From assembly GCF_000429525.1 (NCBI RefSeq), contig NZ_AUCA01000027.1, forward strand, positions 1 through 49,752: a DNA stretch of 49,752 bases, written 5' to 3'. The position numbers and the translations under genes were made by a program. Shown here in pieces: positions 24,505 to 33,227 of the stretch; position 1 is the stretch's first letter, and every line of letters starts with the position of its first letter. Source of the DNA: Alicyclobacillus contaminans DSM 17975 (GTDB lineage Bacteria > Bacillota > Bacilli > Alicyclobacillales > Alicyclobacillaceae). The notes under the pieces were generated by a model. The model had not been told where the DNA came from. It ran no database searches and saw only the letters and a list, made by a program, of their open reading frames with translations.

Positions 24505-24544
24505 AATGATGATTAAATAAATCGGATTTATTTGAATTATCATT
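24505..24544 (+). promoter_or_regulatory. Long inverted repeat upstream of the ssu operon
   Basis: The centre AAATAAATCGGATTTATTT (24515-24533) is a perfect 9+1+9 palindrome. Outer arms AATGAT (24505-24510) and ATCATT (24539-24544) extend it with one length mismatch. It is AT-rich in a GC-rich neighbourhood and abuts the -35 of the promoter at 24543, as an operator or activator site would. Confidence 0.65.
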
Positions 24545-24571
24545 GAGACACACGCTGCCCGGGCATATACT
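24543..24571 (+). promoter_or_regulatory. Sigma-A promoter of the ssu operon
   Basis: TTGAGA (24543-24548), a 17-bp spacer and TATACT (24566-24571) form a strong match. The start would be near 24578, leaving a ~97-nt leader. The T of the -35 overlaps the end of the inverted repeat, so binding there should compete with or recruit polymerase. Confidence 0.72.
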
Positions 24572-24674
24572 CTTGCCATCACCGGGCGCGTGAAACTGAC
24601 AGCGGGTACGGAAGGCAGTGCGCCATGCCGTCACCGACAGGGAAGGTGACGACCAACAACGCAGGGGAAGGTGG

Positions 24675-25520
24675 ATGGATGCGATGACTCAACATCACGA
24701 AGACGTAAGCTCTGTGGAGGTTGGGTGGTTCTTGCCCACGTCGGGCGACGGGGCGTTCATCGGTTTGTCGCCCGAGCGTGCACCGACGCTCGATTATCTC
24801 ACCCAAGTCGCGCAGGCAGCGGAAGACGCAGGATTCACGTTCGCCCTCATTCCCACCGGAAACATTTGCACGGACGCTTGGCTGGTGGGGGCGGCCGTTG
24901 CGGCCCGTACCCAACGGTTGAAGCCATTGGTGGCCATGCGGCCGGGGTTGATTGCGCCGGTGCTGGCGGCGCGCATGGCCGATGTCTACCTGATGTGGGC
25001 GGAGCCGCTGGACTGGATTCGCACACAGATCCAGGAGGTGGAGTTCTACCGCGCGGAACAGAAGCGCTACGAGGGCATAGATCGGAAGATTCGCTACGGT
25101 TTGCGCGCGCAGGTGGTGGTGCGTGAACGCGAAGAAGACGCTTGGGAGGCCGCCCATCGAATGATCAGCCGCGTCAGTCCGGATCTGCTGGAACTGGCCA
25201 AAGTGAAGGTGCAGCAAACGGATGCCACCAACCAGAAGCGTCAGAATGAGCTCTGGCGGCAGTCGCAAGAGCGCGATTTCGTCATCGGCCCCAACTTGTG
25301 GGCGGGACTCACCGCCGTCCGTGGCGGAGGGGCGGTGGCCGTGGTGGGGACGCCCGAACAGGTGGCGGATCGGCTGCTGGAATTCGTGGACATTGGCATC
25401 AGCTCGTTCGTCTTGTCCGGGTACCCGCACCTGGAAGAAGCGACGCGTTTTGGCGAGTTGGTGTTGCCACGGTTGCGAGAGAAGCTGGCGCAGCGGCAGA
25501 CTGCCGCGCCGGTGGTTTGA
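24675..25520 (+). CDS. ssuD: Alkanesulfonate monooxygenase SsuD-like, internally deleted
   Basis: This luciferase-like FMNH2 monooxygenase family member should release sulfite from sulfonates. It is 281 aa instead of ~370-385. The N-terminus (VGWFLPTSGDGAF, LIPTGNICTDAWLVGAAVAA, LVAMRPGLIAPVLAARM) passes at residue ~101 directly into ADVYLMWAEPLDWI, which lies near residue 200 in full-length SsuD. About 95 residues, including the LVTGGDP flavin region, are missing in frame. Arg144 is kept but the following histidine of the RxH pair is Gln146; NLWAGLTAVRGG and LSGYPHLEE are intact. Probably inactive as a monooxygenase. ATG 24675 or 24684 both suit the AGGGGAAGGTGG site. First gene of ssuDBAC. 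Confidence 0.8.
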   Translation: MDAMTQHHEDVSSVEVGWFLPTSGDGAFIGLSPERAPTLDYLTQVAQAAEDAGFTFALIPTGNICTDAWLVGAAVAARTQRLKPLVAMRPGLIAPVLAARMADVYLMWAEPLDWIRTQIQEVEFYRAEQKRYEGIDRKIRYGLRAQVVVREREEDAWEAAHRMISRVSPDLLELAKVKVQQTDATNQKRQNELWRQSQERDFVIGPNLWAGLTAVRGGGAVAVVGTPEQVADRLLEFVDIGISSFVLSGYPHLEEATRFGELVLPRLREKLAQRQTAAPVV

Positions 25521-25553
25521 GACGACGCGCCAGGCAGGAGTGGAGGGAAACGA

Positions 25554-26357
25554 GTGAGTGACCGGCAGGAGCTTGTGATTCGCGGATTGCACAAGTCGTT
25601 CGACACCGCGCAGGGGCCGCTGCAGGTGCTGCGAGACATTCATTTGCAGGTGCCGCAAGGGGAATTCGTGGCCATCATCGGGCCGAGTGGGTGTGGCAAA
25701 AGCACGCTGCTGCGGGTCATCGCCGGGCTCGATCCGGACTATGACGGGGATGTGACGCTCGATGGGGAGCGAGTACAGCAACCCGGAGTGGACAAGGGCT
25801 TCGTGTTTCAGGAGCATCGGCTGTTTCCATGGTTGACGGTGGCGGAGAACATTGCCGCCAACCTATCGCTGAAAGATCGCGCCACGCGGGAGAAGGTCAA
25901 GCAGCTCATCCACTTGGTGCACCTCGATGGCTTTGAGCAAGCGTATCCCCGCCAACTGTCCGGCGGCATGGCGCAGCGCGTGGCCATTGCCCGGGCGCTC
26001 TTGCGCGATCCGAAGGTGCTGCTGATGGATGAACCGTTTGGCGCGCTGGACGCGTTCACGCGGGCGCATATGCAGGACGTCATGCTCAACGTCTGGCTGC
26101 AGAACCGGACCACGGTCATTCTCGTCACGCACGACATTGATGAAGCGATTGTGCTGGCCCAGCGGGTGGTGGTGATGCGGGCCAAGCCCGGGTCGGTGCA
26201 GACCATCGTGCCGGTCAACCTGCCGTATCCCCGCAAACGTTCCGACACGCGGTTGCTGGAGTTGCGGCGAGAGGTGCTGCGCCAACTGGAAAGTCATATG
26301 GTGGAATACACCCCGGTGTCTGTTCCCCGGGACACAGAACGAAGGAGGTCGTATTGA
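25554..26357 (+). CDS. ssuB: Sulfonate/nitrate-type ABC transporter ATP-binding protein
   Basis: This 267-aa cytoplasmic ATPase powers import. Walker A is GPSGCGKSTLLRVIAG, Q loop VFQEHRLFPW, signature LSGGMAQRVAIARALL, Walker B VLLMDEPFGALDAFTR and H loop LVTHDIDEA. The FQEHRLFPWLTV phrase is typical of the SsuB/TauB/NrtD group. GTG 25554 is preceded by GGAGGGAAACGA. Its stop shares a base with the start of the binding-protein gene (TGATG at 26355-26359), so the two are translationally coupled. Confidence 0.93.
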   Translation: MSDRQELVIRGLHKSFDTAQGPLQVLRDIHLQVPQGEFVAIIGPSGCGKSTLLRVIAGLDPDYDGDVTLDGERVQQPGVDKGFVFQEHRLFPWLTVAENIAANLSLKDRATREKVKQLIHLVHLDGFEQAYPRQLSGGMAQRVAIARALLRDPKVLLMDEPFGALDAFTRAHMQDVMLNVWLQNRTTVILVTHDIDEAIVLAQRVVVMRAKPGSVQTIVPVNLPYPRKRSDTRLLELRREVLRQLESHMVEYTPVSVPRDTERRRSY

Positions 26358-27373
26358 TGAAGTCGTGGCTGCACAAACAGTTCTTCCGGGTGGCCGCCCC
26401 TATGCTGGCGGTGGCGGTGTTGGCCGGGTGTGGGGAAAATGCGGCGACGAACGCAGCTAATGGAACGGGTGCAGCCCAGGATGCAGGCGTGACCGTGAAC
26501 ATCGGCACTCAGGCGTTGGTTGGCCCCATGTACTTGGCCGAGAAAAAAGGGTGGTTTGAGCAGGCCTTCGCCAAAGTGGGCGCCAGGGTCAAGTGGATTC
26601 GTTTTACCAGCGGCCCGCCCTTTTTCCCCGCGATTGCTTCCAACCACATTGATTTCGGTCAGGTCGGCAACGCGCCTGTGTTGGTGGGGCAGGCGGCCAA
26701 CGTCGACTTCAAGGAAATTGATGTGGACAGCAGCGGCAAGAACGGGGACGCGCTGCTCGTGCCCAAAGGGAGTCCGATTCACAGTCTGCAGGACTTGAAG
26801 GGCAAGAAGGTGGCGGTGGCCAAAGGGAGTTCCGGCTACAACCTGTTGTACCGTGCGCTGGCGAAGGCAGGTCTCAACGCCAACGAGGTGCACATCATCC
26901 AATTGCAGCCCAATGAGGCGCAGCCCGCGTTCGAATCCCATGCGGTGGACGCCTGGGCGACGTGGGATCCGTACGTGACCGAGGAAGTGGTGGGCCACGG
27001 CGCGGTGGCGCTGGCGACAGAACAGTCCCTGCACACGTTGGCGCCGGGATTTACCATTGTGCGGACGCAGTTTGCAAAGCAACATCCGGACTTGGTGGTG
27101 TTGTTCTTGAAGGTGTATCAGCAGGCACTGGATTACCAGAACAGCCATCTGGACGAAGCGGTGCAACTCTATGCCCAGTCCACCCACCTCAGTCCTGACG
27201 TGATTCGGCAGATGCTGAAAAACGCGGAAGAGGAAAACGCGCCGATTACGCCGGACATCATCAAGCAACAGCAGGAGACTGCCGATTTTCTGTACCAGGA
27301 AGGTGCCCTCGACGCGAAGGTCGACGTGTCCAAAGTCGTGGATAATCAGTACATTCAGCAAGCTCTGCAGTGA
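26357..27373 (+). CDS. ssuA: Sulfonate ABC transporter substrate-binding lipoprotein
   Basis: This 338-aa lipoprotein has a basic n-region, a hydrophobic helix and lipobox VLAGCG, with the acylated cysteine near residue 25. The mature domain has the NMT1/SsuA fold: GTQALVGPMYLAEKKGWFEQ, GPPFFPAIASNHIDFGQVGN and LKGKKVAVAKGSSGYNLLYR. It captures an organosulfonate or similar anion outside the membrane; ligand identity cannot be read. ATG 26357 is 8 nt after GAAGGAGG, making it preferable to TTG 26354. It lies between ssuB and ssuC. Confidence 0.92.
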   Translation: MKSWLHKQFFRVAAPMLAVAVLAGCGENAATNAANGTGAAQDAGVTVNIGTQALVGPMYLAEKKGWFEQAFAKVGARVKWIRFTSGPPFFPAIASNHIDFGQVGNAPVLVGQAANVDFKEIDVDSSGKNGDALLVPKGSPIHSLQDLKGKKVAVAKGSSGYNLLYRALAKAGLNANEVHIIQLQPNEAQPAFESHAVDAWATWDPYVTEEVVGHGAVALATEQSLHTLAPGFTIVRTQFAKQHPDLVVLFLKVYQQALDYQNSHLDEAVQLYAQSTHLSPDVIRQMLKNAEEENAPITPDIIKQQQETADFLYQEGALDAKVDVSKVVDNQYIQQALQ

Positions 27374-27436
27374 TCAACCGGCCCATCCGTCCTGATAGAG
27401 CGAATGGGCACGGTGGCAGTTGAGGAGGAAATGGAC

Positions 27437-28306
27437 GTGCAGAATGTGGAGATGCAGAGTTCCAGCCCGGATGTTCCCGTGGTGGGGCAAAGCGTGGGGG
27501 GCCTGGAAGCGCCGGTGCCAAAGGCGCGCTCACGCCGGCGGGGGAACCGGCGGACGTGGCCGTTCGTCGGTGCCTACCTGCCCGTGACGGTGTTGGTGGT
27601 GTGGCAGGGGGTGTGCAGTCTGCAGCTCGTGGTGCCTGCCATTCTTCCCTCGCCAATCCAAATCGCGGACGCGTTCATTCAGTTGACACGCACCGGAGAA
27701 CTGCTTGCCGATCTGAAAATCAGCCTCATCCGAGTGATCCTTGGCTTTCTGCTCGGGGCGGGGCTCGGACTCATCTGCGGTATCCTCGCCGGGATGTACC
27801 GCCGATTTGAAGAAATCGTGGATCCGACCGTGCAGATGCTGCGCACCATACCGCATCTGGCCATCACGCCGCTGTTCATTCTCTGGCTGGGGCTTGGTGA
27901 ATGGTCGAAAGATGTGCTGATTGCCACGGGCGCCTTTTTTCCTATGTATATCAACACCTTCATGGGCATTCGCAGCGTGGATGCGAAGTTGTTCGATGTG
28001 GCCCGCGTTCTTCAGTTCAGCAGGTTGCAACAAGTGTCAAAACTGGTGTTGCCAGCGGCGCTGCCCAATCTTCTCCTCGGGTTGCGTCTGTCCATCGGCG
28101 TATCGTGGCTTGGCCTGGTGGTGGCGGAATTGTTGGGATCTAGTTCTGGTGTCGGGTATCTGATCTTGAACGCCCAGCAATTTTCCCAGACGGATGTCGT
28201 CTTTGTGGGGCTCATTGTGTTTGCGGCCGTTGGCAAATTATCCGATTCATTGGTGCGGGTGCTCGAGCACCGGTTGCTGCGGTGGCGGGACAGTTACACT
28301 GGGTAG
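27437..28306 (+). CDS. ssuC: Sulfonate ABC transporter permease
   Basis: This 289-aa membrane permease has about six helices after a hydrophilic, arginine-rich N-terminus. The coupling EAA-type loop is VARVLQFSRLQQVSKLVLPA then ALPNLLLGLRL. The C-terminal EAA-family phrase AELLGSSSGVGYLILNAQQF is present. GTG 27437 was chosen because GAGGAGG lies 8 nt upstream; ATG 27431 (2 nt spacing) and ATG 27404 (no site) are alternatives. It completes the transporter 63 bp after ssuA and is followed by a hairpin. Confidence 0.9.
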   Translation: MQNVEMQSSSPDVPVVGQSVGGLEAPVPKARSRRRGNRRTWPFVGAYLPVTVLVVWQGVCSLQLVVPAILPSPIQIADAFIQLTRTGELLADLKISLIRVILGFLLGAGLGLICGILAGMYRRFEEIVDPTVQMLRTIPHLAITPLFILWLGLGEWSKDVLIATGAFFPMYINTFMGIRSVDAKLFDVARVLQFSRLQQVSKLVLPAALPNLLLGLRLSIGVSWLGLVVAELLGSSSGVGYLILNAQQFSQTDVVFVGLIVFAAVGKLSDSLVRVLEHRLLRWRDSYTG

Positions 28307-28342
28307 TTGGTGCGCGCGTTTCACAAGCTGAGGGGGAGAAAT

Positions 28343-28377
28343 CGGCCGAGCCATTCCGTGCGGGGATGGTTCGGCCG
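28343..28377. terminator. Hairpin between ssuC and the converging GNAT/synthetase gene
   Basis: CGGCCGAGCCAT (28343-28354) pairs with ATGGTTCGGCCG (28366-28377), 11 of 12 as Watson-Crick pairs and one G-T. CTCCCTTT follows on plus. The position between convergent genes suggests a bidirectional terminator despite the weak T-run. Confidence 0.6.
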
Positions 28378-28479
28378 CTCCCTTTGTGGTACGCGCGGTT
28401 CTGTTGGCGGTTGTGCTTGGCACCTCTCCCATGTCGCACGGTTCTCCGTCATCTTGAAGGCGAATTCATCCCTGACGTT

Positions 28480-30867
28480 TCAGGACTCCGGTGCGCCGGC
28501 CGCCTTCAGGGTCAGGGCGTGGAACAGGTAACCGGTACGGCCGATGGCCACACTCGGCAGCGACAGGCCTGTAATCTCCGGAACCTCCTCCACCAGGCGG
28601 GACAAGCGCAACAACAAATCTGCCAGACAGCCGGCATCCGCTGCCGATACGTTTGGGTACCACCGAACCATTTCTTCCACGGCGGCTATCGCGTCCAGGT
28701 TGGTCAGCGGCGTGATGCGCACGACAGCTTGGAGAGGCATCGCGGCTTCGTCCACCACACCGTCGTACAGGCGCACGGCCCGAATTACGGGACCGAACAG
28801 CGGGTCGGGGGTGACGTCAATCCGGACGCGGAACAAGGTGTCCTCCGGTGTGAGCGCGGTTTGTACAATGCCCATGTGATCGCACACCTGCCGGCAGATC
28901 TCAGGAGGCAGTACGTTCGCTGCCAGGTGCTTTCGCACCAGCGTGCGGGCGAGCTCCGGATTGGCACCTTCCAAATCCGGAACGTAGCCGCTGTCTCTGG
29001 CCAGGTACTCGGCGTACAGCGTCACTTTCGCAAGGGCCCGAACCGCCTGTTCGGGAAACGGGTAAACTGGGATGTCACCATGGTTGGTCGGCAGGCTGTG
29101 CACAAAATAGGTCCCTGTTTCCATCACATTGGCGACGATGGGTTTCCCCTGAATGCCTTCGCTGTACGCCTCGTCCACCGCCTCCGCGATGGCGCTGGCG
29201 ATGGCGTCCCGCTGTGTGTCTCCAACCGGAATGTACAGGACGACCACCGCGTCGACCGATTCGTCCCGCAACACCTGAGGCAGCACCTTGCGGTATCCTT
29301 CCGCCAAAGCGTTGAAACCGAGGTCCACCACCGGCTGGACGAACGTGAAGCCGTCCTTGAGGAGCGCGTCTGCCGTGATGACCGCACCTCCCGCGGAGTT
29401 GGTCACGATGGCCACCCGACGTCCCCGCGGCAGCGGCTGATTGGCCAGCAGAACGGCGACGTCGAACATTTCCTGCAGCGTGTCAATTCGGATGATTCCG
29501 GTCTGCTGAAACAGCGCGTCCACCACGCTTTCCGCCGCGTTCGACGGTGCGGTCGCGGGCAGGCCGGAAATGGCGCGCGTCATCGGAGACTGTGCGCCTT
29601 TTACCACGAGGATGGGTTTCTTCCGCGTGATGCGGCGGGCCAGGCGTGAGAACTTCCGCGGATTGCCGAACGATTCGATGTACAGCGCGATGAGATGGGT
29701 GTTCGGATCATCTTCCCAATACTGGATGAGGTCATTGCTTGAGACGTCCGCCTTGTTGCCCATACTGACAAAATGCGTGACGCCGACGCCCGCGCGACTG
29801 GCGTATTCGAGAATCGCAATGCCGAGCGCACCCGACTGACTGGCGATGGACAGCCCCTGCACGGTCGGGATGTCGCGTGCAAAGCTGGCGTTCAGTTGGA
29901 CGTCTTTGGACGTGTTGACGAGACCCAGAGAATTGGGGCCAATCAACCGCTGTCCGCCGCTCCGCAGGACTGCCGTGATCTGGGCTTGAAGCTCCGCGCC
30001 CGCCGGGCCGCGTTCCGCAAAGCCGGCGCTGAGAATCATGACGGCCCCGACGTTGGCCTCCACGCACTGGCGAACGACGTCGAGCACGTCCGCCGCCGGA
30101 ACCACCACCACCGCCAGATCCACCGGCTCCGGCACGTCCATGAGCGTCTTGTAGGCACGGACGGAGACCACCGTCTGTGCGCTTGGATTCACAGGGTAAA
30201 CGGTGCCTTGGAAACCACCGTTGAGGATGTTGCGGAAGACTAGGTTTCCGAGTCCGTGCGGATCGCGCGAGGCGCCGATGACGGCAATCGCCTTCGGCGC
30301 GAAGAACGGCATGAGGGATGCCTGCGTGGCCAACTTGTCGCGCGTGGCCCGGAGTGCGCGCACCCGCTCCGTGTGCGTCAGCGGCAGAACCAGGTGCATG
30401 GCTCCGGATTCGCTGGTCTGCTGCAGTTGGTATCCGCTGGACCGAAACACCTGCAGCATCTTGTAGTTCCCGTCCATCACATACGCTTCGAATCGTTTGA
30501 ATCCTCGCCGCCAGGCCTCCTGCGCGAGGTGCTCCAGCAGCAGGGTGCCGAATCCTTTGCCGTGCAATTCGTCGTCGACGAGAAAGGCCACCTCCGCCGT
30601 TTCGTCGTCGGTTCGCACGTAGGTGCCGATGCCGAGTGCTCTATCGCCGGCCAGACACAGCAGGGAGAGGCGGTCATAGCCGTCGCCGTCGAGCATTTCG
30701 TGAATTTGCTCGTCGCTCACTTCGCGAACTGTGTGGAAAAACCGATAGAACAAGCTGTCCGATGACGCGCGGTCAAACAGCGCTTTCACCCGCGCATGGT
30801 CCGCCGCGTCGGGGTGGGCGCGGCGGAGTTCAGCCACGCGGCCGTCTCGCAGAATCACTTGCGTCAT
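28480..30867 (-). CDS. GNAT acetyltransferase fused to ADP-forming acyl-CoA synthetase domains
   Basis: This 795-aa protein resembles Pat-type protein lysine acetyltransferases but with the GNAT domain first. Residues 1-165 are GNAT (VAFLVDDELHGKGFGTLLLE is the acetyl-CoA loop). Residues ~185-310 form a CoA-binding Rossmann domain (IAVIGASRDPHGLGNLVFRN). Residues ~320-620 are the succinyl-CoA-ligase-like part (IASQSGALGIAILEYA, SMGNKADVSSNDLIQYW). The C-terminus keeps only the latter half of an ATP-grasp domain (DPLFGPVI, PLTNLDA) and I cannot find its N-terminal lysine/HKSDVGGV region. A regulatory acyl-CoA sensor that acetylates lysines, perhaps acetyl-CoA synthetase, is likelier than a catalytic synthetase. 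ATG 30867 follows GGAGAGGG by 7 nt. Confidence 0.8.
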   Translation of the reverse strand: MTQVILRDGRVAELRRAHPDAADHARVKALFDRASSDSLFYRFFHTVREVSDEQIHEMLDGDGYDRLSLLCLAGDRALGIGTYVRTDDETAEVAFLVDDELHGKGFGTLLLEHLAQEAWRRGFKRFEAYVMDGNYKMLQVFRSSGYQLQQTSESGAMHLVLPLTHTERVRALRATRDKLATQASLMPFFAPKAIAVIGASRDPHGLGNLVFRNILNGGFQGTVYPVNPSAQTVVSVRAYKTLMDVPEPVDLAVVVVPAADVLDVVRQCVEANVGAVMILSAGFAERGPAGAELQAQITAVLRSGGQRLIGPNSLGLVNTSKDVQLNASFARDIPTVQGLSIASQSGALGIAILEYASRAGVGVTHFVSMGNKADVSSNDLIQYWEDDPNTHLIALYIESFGNPRKFSRLARRITRKKPILVVKGAQSPMTRAISGLPATAPSNAAESVVDALFQQTGIIRIDTLQEMFDVAVLLANQPLPRGRRVAIVTNSAGGAVITADALLKDGFTFVQPVVDLGFNALAEGYRKVLPQVLRDESVDAVVVLYIPVGDTQRDAIASAIAEAVDEAYSEGIQGKPIVANVMETGTYFVHSLPTNHGDIPVYPFPEQAVRALAKVTLYAEYLARDSGYVPDLEGANPELARTLVRKHLAANVLPPEICRQVCDHMGIVQTALTPEDTLFRVRIDVTPDPLFGPVIRAVRLYDGVVDEAAMPLQAVVRITPLTNLDAIAAVEEMVRWYPNVSAADAGCLADLLLRLSRLVEEVPEITGLSLPSVAIGRTGYLFHALTLKAAGAPES

Positions 30868-31060
30868 GGGGCATCCCTCTCCGAACATGGTCAACTGCTT
30901 TCATTGTACTGCGAACGACGCGCTTTTTCGTAAGCGGATTCGTCCGTCTGTGCCAATTTTGTGATAGGTTTCAGTGACTGCTTGCGGTACAATGGATGGC
31001 GAACAGACGGAGGATCTGCGAATGTCAGGGTAACGCTGAGACCCAGGGGGGGGGAGCACC

Positions 31061-31816
31061 GTGCAGACTCAAGCGGTGGGAACATTACGTCAACTGATTG
31101 AAACCGCTTCCGATATTGTGGTGCTCACCGGTGCCGGCATGAGCACCGAGTCCGGCATTCCCGATTTTCGATCTGACAATGGCGCCTGGCAGGACGAGAC
31201 GTTGGCGGAGGCCATGTCCGATACGTACCTGCACGAGCAGCCGCACGCGTTTTGGCAAAAATTCAAGCAGGTGTTCCTGCGCGAGGAATTTCTCTCGGCA
31301 CGTCCAAACCCGGGGCACCTGGCGCTGGCGGCGCTGGAAGCCATGGGAAAGCGCGTCCGCGTGTTCACACAGAATGTGGATGGTCTGCATCAACAGGCGG
31401 GCAGCAGTTACGTGGTGGAACTGCACGGCAGTATTCGCAGGGCGGTGTGCCCGATGTGCCAGCAACGGTACGGCTTGGCGGACATGCTGGCGGAACCGGT
31501 GCCCACCTGCCACTGGACGAATGTCAAAGGGGCCGAGTGCGGATTCGTCCTGCACCCGGATACGGTTCTGTTTGGTCAGCCGGTTCGCCAATTGTCGGAG
31601 GCCGTGCTGGCTGCGGCGCACTGCGACCTGTTCTTGGTGCTGGGTACGTCTCTGTTGGTCGATCCGGTCGCGGAACTGCCGAACTACGCCCTGGCGGCGG
31701 GACATCCGGTGGCGGTGGTGAACCTGGAGGATACGTACATCGACGGCCGGGCGGCAGCGGTGGTTCGCGGCAAAATCGGCGAGGTGCTGCCGCTGGTCGT
31801 CGCGGGCGAAGGTTGA
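31061..31816 (+). CDS. Sir2-family NAD-dependent protein deacetylase
   Basis: This 251-aa sirtuin removes acyl groups from lysines. The NAD site is VVLTGAGMSTESGIPDFRS, followed by TQNVDGLHQQAG and the catalytic histidine in VVELHGSI. The zinc cysteines are CPMC and two in TCHWTNVKGAECG. GTSLLVDPVAELPNYAL and VAVVNLE are C-terminal NAD contacts. GTG 31061 follows a GGGGGGGGGAG tract. It is divergent from the GNAT/synthetase gene, separated by 193 bp with TACAAT -10-like boxes on both strands. The pair suggests reversible lysine acetylation, like Pat/CobB or AcuA/SrtN. Confidence 0.92.
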   Translation: MQTQAVGTLRQLIETASDIVVLTGAGMSTESGIPDFRSDNGAWQDETLAEAMSDTYLHEQPHAFWQKFKQVFLREEFLSARPNPGHLALAALEAMGKRVRVFTQNVDGLHQQAGSSYVVELHGSIRRAVCPMCQQRYGLADMLAEPVPTCHWTNVKGAECGFVLHPDTVLFGQPVRQLSEAVLAAAHCDLFLVLGTSLLVDPVAELPNYALAAGHPVAVVNLEDTYIDGRAAAVVRGKIGEVLPLVVAGEG

Positions 31817-31897
31817 ATGGCTGCGTGCTCCGCGGCGCGGGAGGGACACGCCTTCGCGCCCGGAGTGCCGCCTTCCCTCTATCGGAGGAGGTTTGAC

Positions 31898-32821
31898 GTG
31901 TATTACATCGGTGTGGATCTCGGGGGTACAAAAATCTGCACAGGACTGATGAACGAAGCGGGAGAACTGCTCCATGTGGTGGAGTGTCCCACGCGTGCGA
32001 CGGAAGGTCCAAAAGCGGTTCTGCAGCGCATTGTGGACAGTGTACGGTCGATTCGGTGCGCCGAGCCCGAATTGCCGGTGAGCGGCATCGGCATCGGCGC
32101 TCCGGGACCGCTGAACCCCCATACGGGGACGTTGCACAACCCGCCCAACCTGCCGGGGTGGGACGGCTTGCCGCTCCGCGAGTGGGTGCATGAGGCCACC
32201 GGCCTCCCCACGGTGTTGGACAACGACGCGAATGCCGCAGCGGCGGCGGAACACTGGTTCGGGGCCGGTAAAGGCACTCGCAACATGGTGTACGTCACCG
32301 TCAGCACGGGCATCGGTGCGGGCGTGGTGGTGGATGGACAAGTTCGGCAGGGGACGGCCGGCAATTTCGGAGAAGTGGGGCATATCATTGTCCATCCGGG
32401 CGGGCGGCGCTGCAAATGCGGAAACGCGGGATGTCTCGAAGTCCTCGCGTCCGGAACCGCCATCGCAGAGCGGGCGGCCGCCGTTTACGGGCAGCCGCTC
32501 TCGGCGAAAGACGTGGCGGAGCGAGCCGCGTCCGGAGATGCGGTGGCAGAGGCCATCCTCCGCGACGCGTTTCGCTACCTCGGCATTGGCATGGTGAATT
32601 TGGTCAACCTGTTCGATCCGGAAGTGATGGTCATTGGCGGCGGCGTCGCGCAAATGGGGCGTCCCCTGTTCGACAGTGTGCGTCAGGCGCTCTGCGACAA
32701 CCACTTCAATCCGCGGTCTGCGGAGATTCCTGTGCTGCCGGCGCTGCTCGGGACGAAGGCGGGCGTCATGGGCGCCGCTGTTCTCGCGCTGCACGCGTTC
32801 GGTTCGCCGAGGGTTGGCTGA
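31898..32821 (+). CDS. ROK-family glucokinase
   Basis: This 307-aa kinase phosphorylates glucose or a related hexose. It has the ATP-binding VYYIGVDLGGTKICTGL, the substrate region VLDNDANAAAAAEHW with the catalytic Asp, and the ROK zinc motif GHIIVHPGGRRCKCGNAGC. The length fits Bacillales GlcK. GTG 31898 follows GGAGGAGG by 6 nt, so an upstream in-frame ATG at 31817 is discarded. It is 81 bp after the sirtuin gene and may share its transcript. The ROK family also includes repressors, but no helix-turn-helix is present. Confidence 0.92.
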   Translation: MYYIGVDLGGTKICTGLMNEAGELLHVVECPTRATEGPKAVLQRIVDSVRSIRCAEPELPVSGIGIGAPGPLNPHTGTLHNPPNLPGWDGLPLREWVHEATGLPTVLDNDANAAAAAEHWFGAGKGTRNMVYVTVSTGIGAGVVVDGQVRQGTAGNFGEVGHIIVHPGGRRCKCGNAGCLEVLASGTAIAERAAAVYGQPLSAKDVAERAASGDAVAEAILRDAFRYLGIGMVNLVNLFDPEVMVIGGGVAQMGRPLFDSVRQALCDNHFNPRSAEIPVLPALLGTKAGVMGAAVLALHAFGSPRVG

Positions 32822-32883
32822 ACAAACCCAGCGGCGGCGGGGCGTGTCCGCGCGCCGCGCTGCCGATTATGGTTGACTCTGGG

Positions 32884-33171
32884 TCAGGCGATGTCGTATA
32901 TGAGTTCGTCCTGATCTCTGTCGTAATCCACGCGAAGATTGCCATCGTTGAAAAACCACGCGTCCGATTCACGGACGAAGAACAGAATTCCCTCCGCTTC
33001 ACAGGCTGCGGCCACCTGCGATGGGCGCTCCACGGTCATCCCGATGGAAAAACCGGGATGAATGCGCGATTGCCCGCCGTACTTGGCAAAAAAGCGCAGC
33101 GCATCTCCTTCGTTCAGTCCAACCTCTTGCCGAAACCACTCCAAAGCATCCTGCGTGATCAGGATTTGCAT
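32884..33171 (-). CDS. HesB/YneR-like small protein
   Basis: This 95-aa cytoplasmic protein has the HesB/IscA beta-sandwich pattern (MQILITQDALEWFRQEVGL, LRFFAKYGGQSRIHPGFSIG, VDYDRDQDELIYDIA) and exactly the YneR length. It contains only one cysteine (in AACEAEG) and lacks the three conserved cysteines of A-type Fe-S carriers, as in the YneR branch, so classical cluster transfer is unlikely. ATG 33171 follows GGGAGGTG by 8 nt; a longer start at 33198 would precede that site. It is divergent from the formate operon. Confidence 0.85.
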   Translation of the reverse strand: MQILITQDALEWFRQEVGLNEGDALRFFAKYGGQSRIHPGFSIGMTVERPSQVAAACEAEGILFFVRESDAWFFNDGNLRVDYDRDQDELIYDIA

Positions 33172-33227
33172 TGCCTCGGCACCTCCCGTTGAAGTCATCT
33201 GTTGTCATTACTGTATCACTCTACGCG

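Noticed and set aside
24572-24674. SAM (S-box) riboswitch or T-box in the ssu leader
   Set aside because: The ~100-nt leader is too short and lacks conserved core sequences of either element.
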